Assembly (NCBI RefSeq): GCF_900109095.1
Contig: NZ_FNYZ01000035.1
Span: forward strand, 1-32,031
DNA: 32,031 nt
Direction of reading: 5' to 3'
Origin: Sphingobium sp. AP50
Lineage (GTDB): Bacteria; Pseudomonadota; Alphaproteobacteria; Sphingomonadales; Sphingomonadaceae
The position numbers and the translations under genes were made by a program. Positions 1 to 8,869 of this stretch are shown one piece after another; position 1 is the first letter of the stretch; each line of letters starts with the position of its first letter. Below the pieces are notes generated by a model. The model worked only from the letters and a program-made list of their open reading frames with translations, was not told where the DNA came from and ran no database searches.

Positions 1-96
1 ACCTACATCATCGCTTGGTCATGCTGGAGACGAGCGCATCAGGCTGCAGCACGGCGCGCTCATATCAAGTCTAAAATGCAACTGTAATGGTAGGCA

Positions 97-357
97 TTAT
101 TCAACAAGGGGGGGCTTGCCTGACGCCTTCCCGTTGAGGAGACCGTCAGGACCTTGGGCATTGAACCGCACCACCCGGTCGCGCAGAATCTGCAACGTCA
201 CGCCACCGATCCGCGCGGCATCGCTTCGGCTCCCACCATCATAAATTTCCGCCAAGGCCAGCAGCCGCCGGCCCTGGTTCGCGCTCCTTGTCGCAAGCGC
301 CAGTCGCCGCAGGCTCACCGCGTCAAAACCGTTCCGCAATCCGATCGCTGCACCCAT
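97..357 (-). pseudogene. Truncated IS630-type transposase, N-terminal part
   Basis: About 86 residues of a transposase N-terminus are visible. They contain an IS630-like helix-turn-helix region (RRLLALAEIYDGGSR, then DAARIGGVTLQILRD, then the conserved RFNAQGPDGL). Full-length relatives are around 340 residues with a DDE catalytic domain; here the frame ends after KPPLVE, so the catalytic part is missing. I chose the ATG at 357 because GGAGG lies 8 nt upstream; ATG 363 and TTG 372 are also in frame. This is an IS remnant at the left border of the catabolic island and is not expected to be active. Confidence 0.75.
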
Positions 358-429
358 GGCCATGCCCTCCAATGGGGAGACACAGACTCAGAAATTCAGC
401 GCCTTGGGAATCCCCCGCGTGCGTCAGTT

Positions 430-1116
430 TCAATGGGGATTGGTATAAATGAAGCCTTCGGGCGCATCCCAGAAAGGCGGCCTGGGCGGGGTCGCATCGT
501 CTTGACCCGCCGCGATGCCTCGCAAAACCGCCGGTCGCTCATACATTGCGAAGTACCAACGCGCGATGTTCGGAAAATCGTCCAGCTGCTGCCCATGCAT
601 GCGATGAAAATAGACCCACCCCCAGGTCGCCATGTCGGCAATTCCGTACTCGTCACCCGCGAGCCATTCGGTGCTACCCAATCTCCGATCGAGCACGCCG
701 TAGAGGCGGGTGCTCTCCTGGGTGAAGCGCGCCTTGCCATAATCATTGCCCTCGGGGGCCGAGCGCAGGAAATGGTGCGCCTGCCCCGCCATCGGCCCCA
801 AACCGCCCATTTGCCAGAACAGCCATTCGAGGGTTGCAACACGCGCCGGGCCGGAAGATGCCAGAAACTTGCCGGTCTTTTCGGCCAGATAAACGAGGAT
901 CGCGCCAGACTCGAACACCGATTGCGGCCCCTGCGGAGCATCATGGTCGACGATCGCCGGCACCCTGTTGTTCGGGCTGACAGCAAGGAATTCTGGAGCG
1001 AACTGCTCCTTTTCCATGATGTTTATCGGCATCAGGCGATAGGGGAGCCCGCACTCTTCCAGCATGATGCTGGCCTTCCAGGTGTTGGGCGTTGGATAAT
1101 AATAGAGATCGATCAT
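430..1116 (-). CDS. YfcG/YghU-like glutathione S-transferase
   Basis: A 228-residue cytosolic GST. The start MIDLYYYPTPN carries Thr9 and Asn11, positions used for glutathione binding in E. coli YfcG. The fold continues with a cis-Pro region (NNRVPAIVDH), the FESGAILVYLAEKTG motif that holds the glutathione gamma-glutamyl group, and an all-helical C-terminal domain (WLFWQMGGLGPMAGQAHHF; YGIADMATWGWVYF). YfcG relatives are disulfide reductases or conjugating enzymes. In sphingomonads, GSTs often remove glutathione adducts or cleave ethers in aromatic pathways. Its start lies 3 nt after the stop of the GST-like gene upstream, so the two are probably co-translated. GGAG lies 9 nt before the ATG. 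A paralogue is at 7895-8632. The substrate cannot be read from sequence. Confidence 0.9.
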   Translation of the reverse strand: MIDLYYYPTPNTWKASIMLEECGLPYRLMPINIMEKEQFAPEFLAVSPNNRVPAIVDHDAPQGPQSVFESGAILVYLAEKTGKFLASSGPARVATLEWLFWQMGGLGPMAGQAHHFLRSAPEGNDYGKARFTQESTRLYGVLDRRLGSTEWLAGDEYGIADMATWGWVYFHRMHGQQLDDFPNIARWYFAMYERPAVLRGIAAGQDDATPPRPPFWDAPEGFIYTNPH

Positions 1117-1119
1117 GGC

Positions 1120-1902
1120 TTAAAACTCCAGCGGAAGGCCGATATGATTTCGGTAGATGAAATCACGGTGCTCGATCAGCAGCGGATCGAGGGCCTTGGC
1201 GACCTGGGGATCGAGGTCGCTATATTTTGCGATGAGCCAGTCCGGCATCGCCGGCTGATCGTCCACCGGCAACGGCGCCACCATCTGCGAGAAACAGGCC
1301 CAGTGAAAGTCGATCGTACTCGGCTGATCGCCGATCATGTACCGCAGTCCGTTCTGCCTCTGAGCGCGAAGACGGCCTGCCAACGCCTCCATGATGTCAA
1401 TCAGGCGCGCCCTTGCAGCGGCAACTGCCGCATCTGAAAAGCCATATTGCTGCAACATCGCGCGGACATGCGCCGGGGATTCCTCCGACATGTCCTTCGC
1501 GCTGTAGCTGGTCGCGAACATGAGAAGGCGGCGTGCCCAGCCAAAACCATGAGGCGCGCAAATTTCCGCAGAAAGGCCGAGCGCGAGCGCACGGTCGACG
1601 GATCGCTCCGGAAGCAGCGACGGCCCGGAGCCGAGGCGCTCCGCCATCATCGCAAGGTCGAGCCAGCCATGTGCAGGATGGTCATCATCCAGCATGGCGA
1701 TCGGCGCGTTGCGAATGCCCCCGGTCCACGAACAGAGTTCCTCGTTTGCGCCGCCCGCGACCTGCTCCACGGCGACGTAGGGCACATTGCGCGCGTTGAA
1801 TAACGCCTTGGCGGATTCACTCCAGGGGCCGGGCAGATGGGCCGTCAGTACCAGACGAAGACCGCGCATCTCCCGCGCTTCGGCTACCGAATAATATTTC
1901 AC
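1120..1902 (-). CDS. Divergent GST-like protein (thioredoxin-fold plus helical domain)
   Basis: A 260-residue soluble protein. The N-terminal part resembles a degenerate GST thioredoxin domain: GLRLVLTAHLPGPWSESAK, then ALFNARNVPYVAV, then RNAPIAMLDDD in the place of the cis-Pro loop, then WLDLAMMAERLGSG. A helical C-terminal domain follows, ending HRDFIYRNHIGLPLEF. No classical catalytic Cys, Ser or Tyr can be named with certainty. I chose GTG at 1902, preceded by AGGAG about 5 nt upstream, over the in-frame GTG at 1923; this also aligns it with its paralogue at 6776-7552. It sits directly before the YfcG-like GST (430-1116). Because a paralogous pair recurs upstream, a paired or heterodimeric GST is plausible but unproven. 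Confidence 0.75.
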   Translation of the reverse strand: MKYYSVAEAREMRGLRLVLTAHLPGPWSESAKALFNARNVPYVAVEQVAGGANEELCSWTGGIRNAPIAMLDDDHPAHGWLDLAMMAERLGSGPSLLPERSVDRALALGLSAEICAPHGFGWARRLLMFATSYSAKDMSEESPAHVRAMLQQYGFSDAAVAAARARLIDIMEALAGRLRAQRQNGLRYMIGDQPSTIDFHWACFSQMVAPLPVDDQPAMPDWLIAKYSDLDPQVAKALDPLLIEHRDFIYRNHIGLPLEF

Positions 1903-1935
1903 GTCTCTCTCCTGCCTGTGCACGCTGGATGATGC

Positions 1936-2691
1936 CTACTGGGCGGTGAAGCCACCATCGACCGGCAACGTGACTCCGCTTATGAAGCGCGCATCATCGC
2001 TCGCCAGGAACGCGACGGCTGCTGCTATATCTTCAGGCTCAGCGAGACCGTGCAGCGGGCTCAATGTCTTCAACCCGTCCATCACGGCCGCCGGCTCCTT
2101 GGCATCCCCGGCCATACGCTGCAGCAGCGGCGTATAGACCGCCGTCGGCGCGACTGCGTTTACTCTAATGCCGTGCGGCCCATATTCGATGGCGGCTTCG
2201 CGCGTGAGATTAGAGACGCCAGCCTTCGCAGCGACATAGGGAGGAAGGCCCGATACCGCCACCATGCCGGCGATAGAGGAGATGTTGACGATATTGCCGC
2301 CATCGCCCTGCCTGAGGAGCTGTCCCAAGGCATATTTCATGCAATAGAAAACGCCGGTAAGATTGACGTCGATGACTTTTCGCCAATTTTCCAGCGTGGC
2401 TTCATGGATAAGCGCGCGAGCCGATTCAATCCCCGCATTGTTCACAAGCACATCCAGCCGACCGAAGCTTTCCACCGTGCACGAGATCGCCTCTTCCACA
2501 GAGCCAGGATCAGCCACATTCATCCGGACCGCTTGACCGCCGAACTGCGCGGCGACAGCTTGCGCGCCCTCGGCATTAAGGTCGGCTACCACCACGCGCG
2601 CGCCCTCTGCCGCAAAGCGTTCAACCGTGGCCTTACCGAGACCTGACGCCCCGCCCGTGACCAACACCACTTTGCCGGAAAGATTCTTCAT
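1936..2691 (-). CDS. Short-chain dehydrogenase/reductase (SDR)
   Basis: A classical 251-residue SDR with the cofactor motif TGGASGLG at residues 12-19, NNAG at 84-87, catalytic Ser139 in the NISS strand, and Tyr152/Lys156 in PYVAAK. Asp37 at the end of the second beta strand predicts preference for NAD(H) over NADP(H). The C-terminus ISGVTLPVDGGFTAQ is typical. It would oxidise an alcohol or reduce a ketone in the cytoplasm. It is 12 nt downstream of the MFS gene and shortly before the GST-like gene, so it belongs to the same minus-strand operon. The substrate is unknown; a second SDR at 12393-13157 is related but not a near-copy. Confidence 0.92.
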   Translation of the reverse strand: MKNLSGKVVLVTGGASGLGKATVERFAAEGARVVVADLNAEGAQAVAAQFGGQAVRMNVADPGSVEEAISCTVESFGRLDVLVNNAGIESARALIHEATLENWRKVIDVNLTGVFYCMKYALGQLLRQGDGGNIVNISSIAGMVAVSGLPPYVAAKAGVSNLTREAAIEYGPHGIRVNAVAPTAVYTPLLQRMAGDAKEPAAVMDGLKTLSPLHGLAEPEDIAAAVAFLASDDARFISGVTLPVDGGFTAQ

Positions 2692-2703
2692 ATTTCTTCT
2701 CCC

Positions 2704-4065
2704 TCACTGCCTGTGCGCGGCTTTCGGCATGTCCGAAGGAAGAAAATCCAGGCGGATGCCGTTAGCGCAAGCCGAGCGACCCAAGACCAGAAGCGCGGCC
2801 ATAGTGGGAATGGTCAATCCCACGGTCCATGCTAGCGATTGACCGATCAGCCGCTCATCGCCGAGGGCATAATCCGTGATGAAGGCGACCACGATGGGTC
2901 CCGTCCCCGCGCCAAGCAGGCTCGACACAAGGACGAAGCAGGCGCTCACCCGGCCACGAAGGCTGGGCGGGGCAATGCGTTGCCAAGTCGCGAACGAGCC
3001 GGCAGAAACCACGCCCAATGCCACCATCCCCATGCCCAGGAAAAACATCCCGAGAAGCGGGTGCGCGACGATATAGCCCAGCGTGACGAGGGGCCATGCG
3101 ATCAGGCTGCTGATGGCGGGAACAATTAGACAGGCGTCGCGCACGCCCGCCTTGTTCACGCGATCAACAAGCATACCGCCCATCACTGCGCCGGCCGCAC
3201 CGGACAGAGCGACGACAAGCCCCCACATCCAACCGATTTCAGCGGGCTGCCAACCAAAGGTTCTCGCAAAATAAGTAGGTGTCCAGGCGCCCATCGCATA
3301 GGCGACAAGGCTCGCGAGACCAAATGCGCCAAAGCTGTAGAAGATGATGCTCCCATTGGCGGAAACATAGGTGCCAAAGCCCTGAACGGCCGATGGGTCC
3401 TGCGCGGCGACGGCGCGGCTCCTTTGCCGAGCATCCCGAAGGAACCAGGCTAAAAACGCGAAAAAGAAACCGGGAAGGCCGGTAACGAGGAAAACCGCCT
3501 GCCACGAAGCCACATCGCCGATAATGGGAAAAGGAATGGTGCCACTTCCGGCCAAAAGGCCAACAACCAGGCCTCCCACGCCAAGCGCAACACCGCTCCC
3601 GAGATAAAAGCCGGCAGCATAGATCCCCATCGGTGTTCCGACCTTCTCGGGCGGAAAAAGATCGCTGATCAGGGACACGGATGCCGGGGTGAGCGACGCT
3701 TCGCCCACACCCACCATCGTCCGGCCGAAAAAGAGCTGCCAGAAGCTGCTCGCAAGACCACATACCGCCGCACTCAAAGACCAGGTCGTAACGGCCAGGT
3801 AGACGATGATCTTCCGGGGATAACGATCGACTGCCCAACCTAAAGGAATGCTGGCGAGACTATAGAAAAGCGCGAATGCGAACCCCTGAAGGAGGCCAAG
3901 CTCGGTATCGCTCAGAAGGAGGTCCCGCTTGATAGGCTCCACCATGAGGGCAATGATTTGTCGATCAAGAATGGAGAGCATGGAGAGCAGCAGCAAGATC
4001 GCCAGCGATCCCCAGGCCGCGACCGGGGAATAGGCCGGCGCTGGATCAGCTTTTCTTTGCGGCAT
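2704..4065 (-). CDS. MFS transporter, spinster-like
   Basis: About 453 residues with roughly 12 hydrophobic segments. The first begins AWGSLAILLLLSMLSILDRQ. The loop after TM2 has GWAVDRYPRK, an MFS motif-A type sequence, and VGVGEASLTPAS matches the conserved TM4 region of the spinster/major facilitator group. It is an inner-membrane permease, probably for a hydrophobic carboxylate or aromatic compound handled by this cluster. I placed the start at ATG 4065, just before the hydrophilic MPQRKADPAP leader; the frame stays open to 4200, but the extra 45 residues look non-native and no strong ribosome site decides the matter. It lies directly downstream of the TonB-dependent receptor, suggesting outer- and inner-membrane uptake of one substrate. 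Confidence 0.9.
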   Translation of the reverse strand: MPQRKADPAPAYSPVAAWGSLAILLLLSMLSILDRQIIALMVEPIKRDLLLSDTELGLLQGFAFALFYSLASIPLGWAVDRYPRKIIVYLAVTTWSLSAAVCGLASSFWQLFFGRTMVGVGEASLTPASVSLISDLFPPEKVGTPMGIYAAGFYLGSGVALGVGGLVVGLLAGSGTIPFPIIGDVASWQAVFLVTGLPGFFFAFLAWFLRDARQRSRAVAAQDPSAVQGFGTYVSANGSIIFYSFGAFGLASLVAYAMGAWTPTYFARTFGWQPAEIGWMWGLVVALSGAAGAVMGGMLVDRVNKAGVRDACLIVPAISSLIAWPLVTLGYIVAHPLLGMFFLGMGMVALGVVSAGSFATWQRIAPPSLRGRVSACFVLVSSLLGAGTGPIVVAFITDYALGDERLIGQSLAWTVGLTIPTMAALLVLGRSACANGIRLDFLPSDMPKAAHRQ

Positions 4066-4212
4066 TAGAGATTCAAGGTCTGACACAAATACGCCGATCC
4101 TGGTGTTCTTGGATCGGACTGAAACCGATCCTGTTTTCTCATGGATACGCCTGATCTCATCGGCATATGCAGGGAAACGACAATATCGCCATCCCCGCAT
4201 ATGCCGAATTAT

Positions 4213-6582
4213 TCAGAATGTCATTGAAGCGGACACCCCGTAGGTCGCCGGCATGCCGGGGAACCGTACAGTGACATCGGCCGCCTTGACCACGTTGGTC
4301 CAGTAATATTTGTTGAAGATATTCCGGCCCCAGAACCAGGCCTTCCATTTCCCTTCAGCAGAGCTGACCCCCAATTGCCCATCGACCAGAGTATATTGGT
4401 TGATATCGAAATCCTGCAGCCCGGTGCTGCCTGGAGGAGTGAACACCGCCGACGTCTTGCTGCGATAGGCAACGTTCACGCCAACGAACGCATCCAGATC
4501 GTTCGACACCGGATGAGAGTAATTCAGGTCCGCATTCAGACTGTATTTGGGTGTGAAATTGAACGGTGTCCCACTCAAATCCTCTGGTGTGCTGCCGATT
4601 ACGGAGAAGCCCGTATATCTGACAACCTTGCTCTTGATGTAAGTTCCACTCAGGTTGAGCGTCAGATCCCGAACCGGACTGATCATCGCAGAGAATTCGG
4701 CCCCTTCGATCTTCGATTTGGGGATATTGTCCTGTGCCGAAATATTGCCCACCGGTGGCGCAAAAACGCGCGCGCGAAGCTGCTTGTTGATATAATCGTA
4801 GCGGAAGACCGCAGCCTCGAACCGAAGCCGCCGCGAGATCGAAACGCGGCCGCCCAGTTCATAGGCGGTCAGCTTTTCCTGAACCACCGGCCCATAAACA
4901 ATGGGGTCAAGGGCGCCCAGCGTCGCGAAGTTGCCGGACTTATAGCCCCTGCTTACCCGCGCATAGATCAGCGACCGATCCGTGGGCTTGAAGTTCAGGT
5001 TCAGGTTCCACGGAACATTGTTTTCCTTCAGTTCCTTGCGCGCGAGCCCCGGCGTCAGTAAAGGCAAACCGCCTGTGTCCTGAGCCTGGCCAGCAGCGGT
5101 CCGATACAGCGAGAAACACTCACCGACCTGGAAGAGAGGCACCGGCGGAAGGCCTGCACCTGCGCGGAATATGTTGATGAGGTTCGTATAGGCAGGGGCG
5201 GAAAACTCATCCATAATCGTTCCGCAACCCTCGAACTTGCGGGTTTCCTCGCTCAGGCGGATGCCGCCCGTGAAATTGAGCTGGTCGGTCAGCGGGATGT
5301 CGATACTGGTGAACACGCCCCAGTTGTTGATCTTCTGATCCACTCTCGTACCCGCGCCATGCGCCGGCAAGCCCGCCAGAAGACGGACGGTCGAGGAATC
5401 CCTGATATCCTCCAAAATCCGATCGCTGGTCTCGTCATCTGAAATGTTGACGCCAACCACCCAGTTCACCCCAGAGAAGCTGGCTGACAACCTTACTTCC
5501 TGATACAGGGACTTGATCTTGCCAAATTGCTCTCTTTGAACGGCAAGGGCATTGGCAATGCCGTCATAGTCCGTGGTCTGATGGCGGTCGAGGTGCGAAT
5601 AGGCCGTGATCGAGGTCAGCGTTACCTCGTCGCTGATGTCCAATTCAGCCCGCACCGATCCTTGCCAGAACTTGTCATTGCGGTCGAGGCTTGTATCCGG
5701 TTCCCAATCCGTATCGCGTGCGTTGCCAACCGGTCGGGGCGCATTGAGCACCTTCGGCAGCGCGAGCGCGGGATTAGTCGGCGTTACCCTCACAAGTTGC
5801 GGCACCAGATTATCGGATCTGTCGATCCAGCCGTTCGCGTTGAAGGTGACACGGAAAATGTCGGACGGCTCCCACTCAACGATCGCCCGGCCGACAAAAT
5901 TCTCCACCTTGCCGATGCTGTCGTCCCGCGTCAGGCTTCGCTGCCAGCCGCTGCCTAGCGTCCCACGCGCGGCGATGCGCGCCTTGAGCGTGGGCGCGAT
6001 CGGGCCGCTGATGAAACCCTCCAGGCTGCCACGGTTGAAGCGCCCGAACGTTCCTGTCACGCCTGCCGCGAAATCGTCGGTCGGCTTGTTGGCAATGTAG
6101 TTGATCGTGCCGCCAGTGGAGTTCTGGCCGTACAAAGTGCCCTGAGGCCCCTTCAGCACTTCGATCCGCTGCAAATCCAGTGCAGCACCCTGCGTCGTGA
6201 TCGGATATGCCAGCGGCACTTCGTCGACATAGATGGCTACCGATGAGGTAGACCCCACGCTGGGCTCGTTGATGCCAACGCCACGTAGCGTGTAGATCGG
6301 CGTGCTGAAGCCGCTGTCGCTGACCGACAATCCGGCGACCAGCTTGGAAAGGTCTTCGGCCCGAGTTACGTTGCGCTGCGCAAGCGCCTCTCCGCCGATC
6401 GCGGTGATCGACATGCCCACGTCCGACAGTGCCTGAGCGCGACGTTGTGCCGTCACGACGATCTCGCCGTCATCCGCCGGGGCAGCGGGGCTCGCTGCCA
6501 CATTCTCTTGCGCCTGCGCACTGCCAAAGAACGTACCGATCGCCACGCTCGCAAGAAGGACCGCCTTCGCACCCTTCATCAT
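4213..6582 (-). CDS. TonB-dependent outer-membrane receptor
   Basis: About 789 residues. A Sec signal peptide (MMKGAKAVLLASVAIG, cleaved near SAQAQ) is followed by a TonB-box-like segment GEIVVTAQRR, the plug domain (LRGVGINEP, then VEVLKGPQGTLYG-type sequence with IEVLKGPQGTLYGQNST), and a long beta-barrel ending in a terminal aromatic residue (VSASMTF). Such receptors import scarce or bulky substrates using TonB energy; sphingomonads carry many tied to aromatic compounds. I chose ATG 6582 because AGGA is 8 nt upstream and the signal peptide then begins normally; an upstream ATG at 6606 would add eight residues. The MFS gene follows 147 nt downstream. Confidence 0.93.
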   Translation of the reverse strand: MMKGAKAVLLASVAIGTFFGSAQAQENVAASPAAPADDGEIVVTAQRRAQALSDVGMSITAIGGEALAQRNVTRAEDLSKLVAGLSVSDSGFSTPIYTLRGVGINEPSVGSTSSVAIYVDEVPLAYPITTQGAALDLQRIEVLKGPQGTLYGQNSTGGTINYIANKPTDDFAAGVTGTFGRFNRGSLEGFISGPIAPTLKARIAARGTLGSGWQRSLTRDDSIGKVENFVGRAIVEWEPSDIFRVTFNANGWIDRSDNLVPQLVRVTPTNPALALPKVLNAPRPVGNARDTDWEPDTSLDRNDKFWQGSVRAELDISDEVTLTSITAYSHLDRHQTTDYDGIANALAVQREQFGKIKSLYQEVRLSASFSGVNWVVGVNISDDETSDRILEDIRDSSTVRLLAGLPAHGAGTRVDQKINNWGVFTSIDIPLTDQLNFTGGIRLSEETRKFEGCGTIMDEFSAPAYTNLINIFRAGAGLPPVPLFQVGECFSLYRTAAGQAQDTGGLPLLTPGLARKELKENNVPWNLNLNFKPTDRSLIYARVSRGYKSGNFATLGALDPIVYGPVVQEKLTAYELGGRVSISRRLRFEAAVFRYDYINKQLRARVFAPPVGNISAQDNIPKSKIEGAEFSAMISPVRDLTLNLSGTYIKSKVVRYTGFSVIGSTPEDLSGTPFNFTPKYSLNADLNYSHPVSNDLDAFVGVNVAYRSKTSAVFTPPGSTGLQDFDINQYTLVDGQLGVSSAEGKWKAWFWGRNIFNKYYWTNVVKAADVTVRFPGMPATYGVSASMTF

Positions 6583-6775
6583 TTCCTCAATCCTGTCATG
6601 ATCCATCTCCCTTTTGGCTTCTCACCCGCCGCAGGCTGGCAGCGACCGGAAGAGCCTGTTTTCATTGCTCGACGATACTCGAAACCCGTCGATCAAAGGC
6701 CGTTTCGTTTGGGCGATTCCGCGTAATTCTTGCTGATTCCGCGCGGCCGATCCCTAGGCGCGGTTCTGCCAGGTC

Positions 6776-7552
6776 TCAGAAATCCATCGGCAGCTTCAGA
6801 TACCGCGCGTAGATAAAATCCCGATGGGTGAGCAGGCCAGGCGCTACGGCATCTCTCAATCGCGGCTCGCCTGATTCGTACAGTCCCCGGATGCGCTCCG
6901 GCATTGGATTCACATCGACGGGCAGAGGCGAAAGCATCCCCAGAAAGGTCGCGAGATGAATATCGGCCGCCGTCAGGCTGTCTCCGACAAGATAGCGGGA
7001 ACCCGCCCTCTGCTGATCGGCAAGTCGATCCTGAAACATTTCCAGAATGCGCACGACCCTATCGGATGCAGCCGCCATCGCCTCCGCAGTACCGTTGAAA
7101 TCCTTGAACATTCTCTTGGGGAGAATGGTGAGGTCTGGATTTCCACCGACAGCTTGCACCTGTCGATGAAAGAGATCGAGTCTTCGATTCCAGCCGAGAC
7201 CATCCTCGCCGCAGATAGCATGCGACAGGCCGATGCATTCGACCTGGGTCTTACGATCTTCAGGCAACAGGGAGGCGCCACTGCCGAGCCTGTTCGCCAG
7301 ATACAGAATATCTATCCAGCTATGCCGGGGCTTGTCGTCATTAAACATCGCCACAGGCGCGTTTCGCGTGCCCGTCCAGTTGAAAATCTCATCGTTCGTG
7401 CCCATGCCTTGGTGGCGGACCGCGAGGTAGCCAATGTTCCTCACATGGAACAAGCCTTTCGCCGCCTCACCCCAGGGATTGGGGCTCCCTGCGGAGAGTA
7501 CGAGCCTCAAGCCATCCCGGTCCCGGGCCTCACTGCAACTGATATATTCCAC
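6776..7552 (-). CDS. Divergent GST-like protein, paralogue of the gene at 1120-1902
   Basis: A 258-residue protein sharing many blocks with the gene at 1120-1902: GLRLVLSAG, PWGEAAKGLF, RNIGYLAV, TRNAPVAMFNDD, RLGSGASLLPE, GWNRRLDLF, SPLPVDVNPMP and the ending HRDFIYARYLKLPMDF. The layout suggests a thioredoxin-like domain followed by a helical GST C-terminal domain. I chose GTG 7552, with AAAGG about 8 nt upstream, because it matches the paralogue; TTG 7576 is an alternative. It is downstream of the small ABM-like gene and the YfcG-like GST, so a GST plus GST-like pair occurs twice in this block. No catalytic residue or substrate can be assigned securely. Confidence 0.75.
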   Translation of the reverse strand: MEYISCSEARDRDGLRLVLSAGSPNPWGEAAKGLFHVRNIGYLAVRHQGMGTNDEIFNWTGTRNAPVAMFNDDKPRHSWIDILYLANRLGSGASLLPEDRKTQVECIGLSHAICGEDGLGWNRRLDLFHRQVQAVGGNPDLTILPKRMFKDFNGTAEAMAAASDRVVRILEMFQDRLADQQRAGSRYLVGDSLTAADIHLATFLGMLSPLPVDVNPMPERIRGLYESGEPRLRDAVAPGLLTHRDFIYARYLKLPMDF

Positions 7553-7608
7553 TGTCTTGGCCTTTCGTGGCACCAAGAGCCACGCTTGACGTCACTGGCT
7601 GGCAACGC

Positions 7609-7902
7609 TCAGCCGACATCTTCGAAATAGCTGTTCTTTTCGTTACCGACCAAAGGCCAGAAAATTTCCATCCATGCCTTTATCTCGGGGCTCTTTATCA
7701 GAAGCTGTTTTGATGCAGCGGATTCCCATTCCATCGCACAGACAAAGGCGTTTTCTACAGCCTTGTCCCGCAAGAGGCGCAGCGATACAGCGCCAGGGTG
7801 AGAGAAGAAAATATCCCTGAAAGTCGGAAATAGTTCAATATAGCGTTCCGCCTGCCCATCCTTGATGACGATATGGCTATGCTCGATCAGTTTCTCATGC
7901 AT
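7609..7902 (-). CDS. Small protein, probable antibiotic-biosynthesis-monooxygenase-like (dimeric alpha/beta barrel) fold
   Basis: A 97-residue protein. The pattern (HSHIVIKDGQAERYIELFPTF, then HPGAVSLRLLRD, then FVCAMEWESAAS, then MEIFWPLV) resembles the ferredoxin-like fold of ABM-domain or stress-responsive dimeric barrel proteins. Such proteins act as cofactor-free oxygenases, decyclases or cyclases, or have no known activity. The start is the ATG inside ATGCATGA, where it overlaps the TGA of the upstream GST gene by 8 nt; GGAGA lies 6 nt before it. This tight coupling suggests equal expression with the GST. The family call is tentative. Confidence 0.6.
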   Translation of the reverse strand: MHEKLIEHSHIVIKDGQAERYIELFPTFRDIFFSHPGAVSLRLLRDKAVENAFVCAMEWESAASKQLLIKSPEIKAWMEIFWPLVGNEKNSYFEDVG

Positions 7903-8632
7903 GGGTTTCTCCATCAGGAACTGGTATGGCGCGCTGGTTGAACAACATGCGCCGAAAATGTTCCTTTTCTTCTGGCGTGAATTTGGTCGGATCGACCGTC
8001 AGTTCCTTGCCGACGTCAAGTCCCCGCTGGACGCCCGGGCGGCTCATCACCAAATCGAGCCATCTCTTGACATGGGGAAACAGGTCGAGATCCTGCCCGT
8101 GCATCTTCCAGTTCATCGCCCAGGGAATGACGGACATGTCTGCTATGCTATATTCCGCGCCAGCCAGGTACTCGCTCTTGTGCAGCGCGTAATTCAGCAC
8201 GCCGTACAGCCGGTTTGCCTCATCATCGAAGCGCCTGATGGCGTAGCTTTGATCGCCCTGCTCTGATCCCAGACGGTTGAAATGATTATATTCGCCTATC
8301 TTCGGACCCATATTGGCCATCTGCCAAACAAGCCATTGTGCCACGGCATATTTCTGGTCGATCGTCTGAGGCCAGAACTGACCTGACTTCTCGGCCAAAT
8401 ACATGAGGATTGCGCCGGATTCGAACACCGAAACAGCCGCCCCTCCACCTGCAGGATCATGGTCCACCATGGTCGGCATGCGATGATTGGGGTTGAGTGC
8501 GAGATAGCTTTCCGCAAACTGCTCGCCCTTGACGATATTGAGAGGCTTGATCCTGTAGGGGATAGATGCCTCCTCCAGCAGGATCGTAACCTTCTTTCCA
8601 TTTGGTGTTGGCCAGAAATACAGGTCGATCAT
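7895..8632 (-). CDS. YfcG/YghU-like glutathione S-transferase, paralogue of 430-1116
   Basis: A 245-residue GST beginning MIDLYFWPTPNGKK, with Thr9 and Asn11 as in E. coli YfcG. It continues with NPNHRMPTMVDHD (cis-Pro loop), FESGAILMYLAEKSG, and the helical domain containing WLVWQMANMGPKIGEYNHF and YSIADMSVIPW. The start at ATG 8632 has GAGG 8 nt upstream; the longer frame to 8704 adds an unrelated basic stretch. It overlaps the ABM-like gene downstream and is separated by about 240 nt from the acetoacetate-decarboxylase-family gene upstream. It is likely to use glutathione for a thiol transfer, disulfide or ether-cleavage step; which one is not visible. Confidence 0.9.
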   Translation of the reverse strand: MIDLYFWPTPNGKKVTILLEEASIPYRIKPLNIVKGEQFAESYLALNPNHRMPTMVDHDPAGGGAAVSVFESGAILMYLAEKSGQFWPQTIDQKYAVAQWLVWQMANMGPKIGEYNHFNRLGSEQGDQSYAIRRFDDEANRLYGVLNYALHKSEYLAGAEYSIADMSVIPWAMNWKMHGQDLDLFPHVKRWLDLVMSRPGVQRGLDVGKELTVDPTKFTPEEKEHFRRMLFNQRAIPVPDGETHA

Positions 8633-8869
8633 CTTATGTCCTCGCTCCCAAATTCTGTAACGCCTTTTGGCACGACGGCCGTTTCCGGTCTGACGGAGCG
8701 GCAAACACTAAAGCAGTGTAACCGCCACTCCTATTGCGGATGTGCCTCAGGAGCATTTTGCCAAAGCCTTGTTCGGGTTAGACAATCCGCTCGCTGGTGA
8801 ATCTGCTCCATCCCCATGCGAGCAACCGCGATGCCGACAACAGTAAGCCATTGCGAGATCAATCAAACG

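Noticed and set aside
410..441. AATCCCC...GGGGATT repeat at the end of the first GST gene
   Set aside because: The arms are seven bases, the loop is long and part lies in coding sequence; no terminator call is justified.
154..1437. A 427-residue plus-strand frame
   Set aside because: It crosses the truncated transposase and both GST genes on the opposite strand and has a composition without domain features.
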